Origin: Streptomyces sp. NBC_01217
Lineage (GTDB): Bacteria; Actinomycetota; Actinomycetes; Streptomycetales; Streptomycetaceae
Assembly: GCF_035994185.1 (NCBI RefSeq)
Contig: NZ_CP108538.1
Location: 2,852,001 to 2,916,000, forward strand
Direction: 5' to 3'
Length of the DNA: 64,000 nucleotides
This document shows positions 60,520-64,000 of the stretch, piece after piece. The position numbers were made by a program, and so were the translations under genes. The notes below the pieces were generated by a model that made no database searches, was not told the DNA's origin, and was given only the letters and a program-made list of their open reading frames with translations. Position 1 is the first letter of the stretch, and each line of letters opens with the position of its first letter.

Positions 60520-62427
60520 TCAGAGCGCGTCGGCGCCGTTGTTGCGCAGGGACTGGGCGTACTGCTGGAGGACCCAGACCTCGTTCTGCGCGGCCGCGAG
60601 ATGGTCCGGGGCGACATTGCTGCCGAGGCGGGCGAGGCTGCCCTGTACGTCGTTGATCCGGCGGTCGACGGCGCGCAGGCGGACCTTGACCAGGTGCTCG
60701 CCCGCGTACGCCTCGTCGATGGACTTGCCGTGGAAGACCTCGACCGCCAGCTCGGTGACCAGCTTGCGCACCGTGTCGTTGGGGGTCGCGTCGAGCACCT
60801 GGACGAGGTACTCGCGGGTGTCGGGGACGCCCAGCTCCGCGCCGCCCGCCTCCGCGATGCACTGGCGGACCGCGGCGTACGGCGGGGCGGTGAACTCGTC
60901 CACCCCGTAGGCGTCGAAGGCCGGGGAGACCAGGACGGGCCGCTGCAGGGCGAGCTTGAGCAGCTCGCGCTCGGTGCGGTGGGCCGGGCTGCGGAGGTTG
61001 AGCGCGGGGCCGGAAGGGGCGGCGGGGGCCCGGACCTGCTGGTGCTGCGCGCCGGCGCGGGAGGAGGACGGCTCGGGACCTCGCCGGTCGCCCCGCCCGC
61101 GGGCCCACTGGGCGAGCTGGTTGACCCGGTGCACGACGTACTCCTGGTCCAGGATGCCGACGAAGCCGGCCAGCTGGACGGCGACCTCGCGCTGCACGCT
61201 GCCCGTCTTGATCTTGGCGACGACCGGTGCCGCCTCGTCGAGCGCGGCGGCGCGGCCCGCCGGGGTCTCCAGATCGTAGCGGGCGACGATCTGACGGAGC
61301 GCGAACTCGAAGAGGGGGGTGCGGGGTTCGACCAGGTCGCGGACGGCCTCGTCGCCCTTGGCCAGGCGCAGATCGCACGGGTCCATGCCGTCCGGGGCGA
61401 TCGCGATGTAGGTCTCGGCGGCGAACTTCTGGTCGTCCTCGAAGGCGCGCAGGGCGGCCTTCTGCCCGGCCGCGTCACCGTCGAAGGTGAAGATCACCCG
61501 GGCGCTGCCGTTGTCCATCAGAAGGCGGCGCAGGATCTTGATGTGGTCGCCGCCGAAGGCCGTGCCGCAGGTGGCGATGGCGGTGGTGATCCCGGCGAGG
61601 TGGCAGGCCATGACGTCGGTGTAGCCCTCGACGACGACGGCCCGGCTGGCCTTCGCGATGTCCTTCTTCGCCAGGTCGATGCCGTACAGCACCTGGGACT
61701 TCTTGTAGATCGCGGTCTCGGGGGTGTTGAGGTACTTCGGGCCGTTGTCGTCGTCGCGCAGCTTGCGGGCGCCGAAGCCGACGACCTCGCCGGAGGTGTC
61801 GCTGATCGGCCACATCAGCCGGCCGCGGAAGCGGTCGATGGGGCCGCGCCTGCCGTCCTGGGAGAGGCCGGAGGTGATCAGTTCCTTGTCGCTGAAGCCC
61901 TTGCCGCGCAGGTAGCGGGTGAGGTGGTCCCAGCCGGCCGGGCTGTAGCCGACGCCGAAATGGGCGGCCGCGGCTTGGTCGAATCCGCGCTCGGCGAGGA
62001 ACTTCCGGCCGATCTCGGCCTCGGGGCCGTCCAGCTGCTCGGCGTAGAACTGGGCGGCCACCTTGTGTGCCTCGACCAGCCGGATGCGCTCACCGCGCTG
62101 GTGGGAGGGGTTGTACCCGCCCTCCTCGTACCGCAGGGTGATGCCCGCCTTGGCGGCGAGGCGCTCGACCGTCTCGGAGAACGAGAGATGGTCGATCTTC
62201 ATCACGAAGGCGATCGTGTCGCCGCCCTCCTGGCAGCCGAAGCAGTGGAAGAGACCCTTGCTCGGGCTGACCTGGAAGGAGGGGGACTTCTCGTCGTGGA
62301 ACGGGCAGAGGCCCTTGAGGTTGCCGCCGCCGGCGTTGCGCAGCTGGAGATACTCGGAAACGACGGCGTCGATCGGGACCGCGTCCCGTACCGCCTTCAC
62401 GTCGTCGTCATTGATCCTGCCTGCCAC
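60520..62427 (-). CDS. dnaG: DNA primase
   Basis: A 635-residue primase that makes RNA primers at the replication fork. Zinc-binding CHC2: Cys41, His44, Cys62 and Cys65. The TOPRIM core has [16 protein letters not shown] and [17 protein letters not shown]-terminal helical domain for DnaB contact follows a disordered Arg/Ser/Pro-rich linker (about 440-475). The GTG start has only a weak ribosome site. Head-to-tail with hrdA and 106 bp from the flavoprotein gene stop. Confidence 0.96.
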   Translation of the reverse strand: MAGRINDDDVKAVRDAVPIDAVVSEYLQLRNAGGGNLKGLCPFHDEKSPSFQVSPSKGLFHCFGCQEGGDTIAFVMKIDHLSFSETVERLAAKAGITLRYEEGGYNPSHQRGERIRLVEAHKVAAQFYAEQLDGPEAEIGRKFLAERGFDQAAAAHFGVGYSPAGWDHLTRYLRGKGFSDKELITSGLSQDGRRGPIDRFRGRLMWPISDTSGEVVGFGARKLRDDDNGPKYLNTPETAIYKKSQVLYGIDLAKKDIAKASRAVVVEGYTDVMACHLAGITTAIATCGTAFGGDHIKILRRLLMDNGSARVIFTFDGDAAGQKAALRAFEDDQKFAAETYIAIAPDGMDPCDLRLAKGDEAVRDLVEPRTPLFEFALRQIVARYDLETPAGRAAALDEAAPVVAKIKTGSVQREVAVQLAGFVGILDQEYVVHRVNQLAQWARGRGDRRGPEPSSSRAGAQHQQVRAPAAPSGPALNLRSPAHRTERELLKLALQRPVLVSPAFDAYGVDEFTAPPYAAVRQCIAEAGGAELGVPDTREYLVQVLDATPNDTVRKLVTELAVEVFHGKSIDEAYAGEHLVKVRLRAVDRRINDVQGSLARLGSNVAPDHLAAAQNEVWVLQQYAQSLRNNGADAL

Positions 62428-62533
62428 GGGTGAAGTCTACGGGTGAGGTAGGACAGCTGTGCCGCGCGCCGATGTGATCCGTGGGGAGCCGGGGCGACCC
62501 GGCCCGCACCGGACGGGCCCGGCCCGGCTCCGC

Positions 62534-63793
62534 TCAGTCCAGCAAGGCCAGAGGGACGGCCGGGTCCGCCAGCGCGTCCGGGTCGATCTGCCGGCCGGAG
62601 CGGATCAGCTCCTGCACGGTCTCGGTGACGTCCCACACATTGACGTTCATCCCGGCCAGCACCCGGCGGTCCTTCAGCCAGAAGGCGATGAACTCGCGCT
62701 TGCCCGCATCGCCTCGGATGACCACCTGGTCGTAGCTGCCCGGCGGCGCCCAGCCCGAGTATTCGAGACCGAGGTCGTACTGGTCGGAGAAGAAGTACGG
62801 CACCCGGTCGTAGCTGACGTCCTTGCCGAGCATGGCGCGGGCCGCCGCCGGGCCGCTGTTCAGCGCGTTCGCCCAGTGCTCCACCCTCAGCCGGGCGCCG
62901 AGCAGCGGGTGGGCCACGTTGGCGACGTCACCGGCGGCGAAGATGTGCGGGTCCGAGGTACGCAGGGAGGCATCGACGGCAATGCCTCCGCCGTCCTCGC
63001 GTGCAGCGATGTCGAGCCCCGCGGCTTCGGCGAGGCCGGTGCGGGGGGCGGCGCCGATCGCGGCGAGCACGTCATGTGCCGGGTGTTCCTCGCCGTCGTC
63101 GGTCCGGACCGCGAGGACCAGGCCGTCCTGGCCGATGATCTCGGTGAGGCGGACGCCGAAGTGGAAGCGGACACCGTGGTCGCTGTGCAGATCGGTGAAG
63201 ATCTGGCCGAGTTCGGGGCCCACGGCCTGGTGCAGCGGGGTCGGCTCGGGTTCGACGACGGTGACCTCGGCGCCGTACCCGCGCGCCGCCGCGGCGACCT
63301 CAAGACCGATCCAGCCGGCCCCGGCGATCACCAGATGGCCGTTGTCGCGGCCGAGGGCGGCCAGCACGTTGCGCAGCCGGTCGGAGTGGGCGAGGCGGCG
63401 CAGATGGTGGACGCCGGTCAGCTCCGTACCCGGAATGGGAAGGCGGCGCGGCTCGGCCCCGGTGGCGAGCAGCAGCTTGTCGTAGTGGACGACGGTCCCG
63501 TCGCCGAGCTCTACGGAGCGGGCCTCCCGGTCGAGGGCGGTGACGGTCTGGCCGAGGTGGAGCTCGATGTCGGCACCCGCGTACCAGGCGGTCTCGTGGA
63601 CGAAGACGCTGTCCCGTTCCTCCTTGCCGGTCAGATAGCCCTTGGAGAGCGGGGGCCGTTCGTAGGGATGGTCCCGTTCGTCGCCGAGAAGGATCACCCG
63701 GCCGCTGAAACCCTCCGCCCGGAGTGTCTCGGCCGCCTTCGCTCCTGCCAGTCCTCCGCCGACGATGACGAACGTCCGATGTGCGTCGACCAC
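62534..63793 (-). CDS. NAD(P)/FAD ferredoxin-reductase-type oxidoreductase
   Basis: A 419-residue flavoprotein: FAD site VIVGGGLAGAKAAETLR, the RPPLSKGYLTG motif, the NAD site VIAGAGWIGLEVAAAARG and IFAAGDVAN for the second FAD contact; a C-terminal reductase domain follows. This is the rhodocoxin/putidaredoxin-reductase type, which passes electrons from NAD(P)H to a ferredoxin for a P450 or dioxygenase. No ferredoxin gene is adjacent. GTG 63793 has GAGGAGG 6 bases ahead. Confidence 0.92.
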   Translation of the reverse strand: MVDAHRTFVIVGGGLAGAKAAETLRAEGFSGRVILLGDERDHPYERPPLSKGYLTGKEERDSVFVHETAWYAGADIELHLGQTVTALDREARSVELGDGTVVHYDKLLLATGAEPRRLPIPGTELTGVHHLRRLAHSDRLRNVLAALGRDNGHLVIAGAGWIGLEVAAAARGYGAEVTVVEPEPTPLHQAVGPELGQIFTDLHSDHGVRFHFGVRLTEIIGQDGLVLAVRTDDGEEHPAHDVLAAIGAAPRTGLAEAAGLDIAAREDGGGIAVDASLRTSDPHIFAAGDVANVAHPLLGARLRVEHWANALNSGPAAARAMLGKDVSYDRVPYFFSDQYDLGLEYSGWAPPGSYDQVVIRGDAGKREFIAFWLKDRRVLAGMNVNVWDVTETVQELIRSGRQIDPDALADPAVPLALLD

Positions 63794-63925
63794 TTGATGC
63801 CTCCTCGATGCTAGCTGCGCGGGGCCCGACTGCGAGCGTCCCGCACGCAGCGTGATGGCGAAAGGGGGTGTACACCGATCAGGTCACACCCAGTGGTCAC
63901 AGGCCTGTCCCGGACGGGGCCGCGG

Positions 63926-64000
63926 TCAGGGGCGGCGTCCGGCGAGCGAGGCGTGCAGGGAGCGGGCGGAGGCGTCGGTCAGGGCGGCGATCTGGTCCAC
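63926..64000 (-). CDS. dgt: dGTPase-like protein, C-terminal end (partial)
   Basis: The last 24 codons, VDQIAALTDASARSLHASL and GRRP before the stop at 63926. The VDQIAxLTD motif is the C-terminus of deoxyguanosinetriphosphate triphosphohydrolases, which in actinobacteria commonly sit beside dnaG. Identified from this short tail and context. Confidence 0.65.
   Translation of the reverse strand: MDQIAALTDASARSLHASLAGRRP

Noticed and set aside
1..64000. CRISPR array
   Set aside because: No series of direct repeats with regular spacers was seen; the only tandem repeats are the coding repeats at 22.7 kb and 60.2 kb.

Overview
The window is a high-GC actinobacterial chromosome segment, almost certainly Streptomyces. 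Core genes with clear Streptomyces character lie at both ends: the tail of fabH, acpP and fabF at the left; an mbl-type MreB homologue and a malonyl-CoA synthetase (matB) in the left third; and a HrdA-type sigma factor, dnaG and the end of a dGTPase gene at the right. GTG starts, polar GC-rich shadow frames and Tat and lipobox signals fit this.

Left arm (1-22.9 kb): the fatty-acid synthase cluster is followed by DUF3145. Next come a GDSL-type lipoprotein, galactose mutarotase, a Tat-exported L-amino-acid oxidase, a frameshifted LysE exporter, an EI24 membrane protein and Ohr. A MarR regulator faces an NADP oxidoreductase across two operator-like sites. Then come a zinc-ribbon membrane protein, an Mbl homologue with eroded ATP motifs, and a GAF sensor kinase that appears to have lost its ATPase core. 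An Lrp regulator, a NarK-type transporter, the overlapping matB/carboxyltransferase pair, an MFS exporter, an ABC exporter and a tiny Gly/Tyr/Arg-repeat protein close the arm.

Middle (24.2-50.8 kb): a large accessory cell-surface polysaccharide locus. It contains a polysaccharide co-polymerase/tyrosine autokinase with its cognate low-molecular-weight phosphatase, a sortase-type (LAATG) surface protein, five intact GT4 glycosyltransferases and one decayed N-terminal duplicate, and two FkbM-type methyltransferases. It also has a third methyltransferase, three SDR epimerase/dehydratases, a hexapeptide acyltransferase, a GNAT/PIG-L/WbqC cassette, an O-antigen-ligase/polymerase-like membrane protein, a Wzx-like flippase, a nucleotide-sugar dehydrogenase, a WecA-type initiating transferase and a DUF4012 membrane protein. 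Together these cover initiation (WecA), sugar supply (dehydrogenase, epimerases), assembly (GTs), decoration (methyl/acyl transferases), flipping (Wzx), polymerisation or ligation, and chain-length control (co-polymerase plus phosphatase): a Wzx/Wzy-like route. Several short operons are arranged divergently and convergently, with hairpin terminators where transcripts meet.

Junction and right arm (51-64 kb): an IS3-type transposase remnant, one intact and one truncated SUKH (SMI1/KNR4) gene and three tRNA genes (one CAT, two Asn) mark the right boundary of the accessory region. Beyond lie a YtxH-like protein, an FGGY sugar kinase whose ATP/catalytic motifs are all altered (a probable pseudokinase), a heterodimeric ABC exporter pair, hrdA, dnaG, a ferredoxin-reductase-type flavoprotein and a partial dgt.

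The most noteworthy points are the set of proteins that keep their fold but lose catalytic residues (FGGY kinase, histidine kinase, Mbl), the polysaccharide locus itself, and the Gly/Tyr/Arg repeat peptide beside an ABC exporter. All functional statements rest on reading the translated sequence and on recall of protein families; no database search was run.
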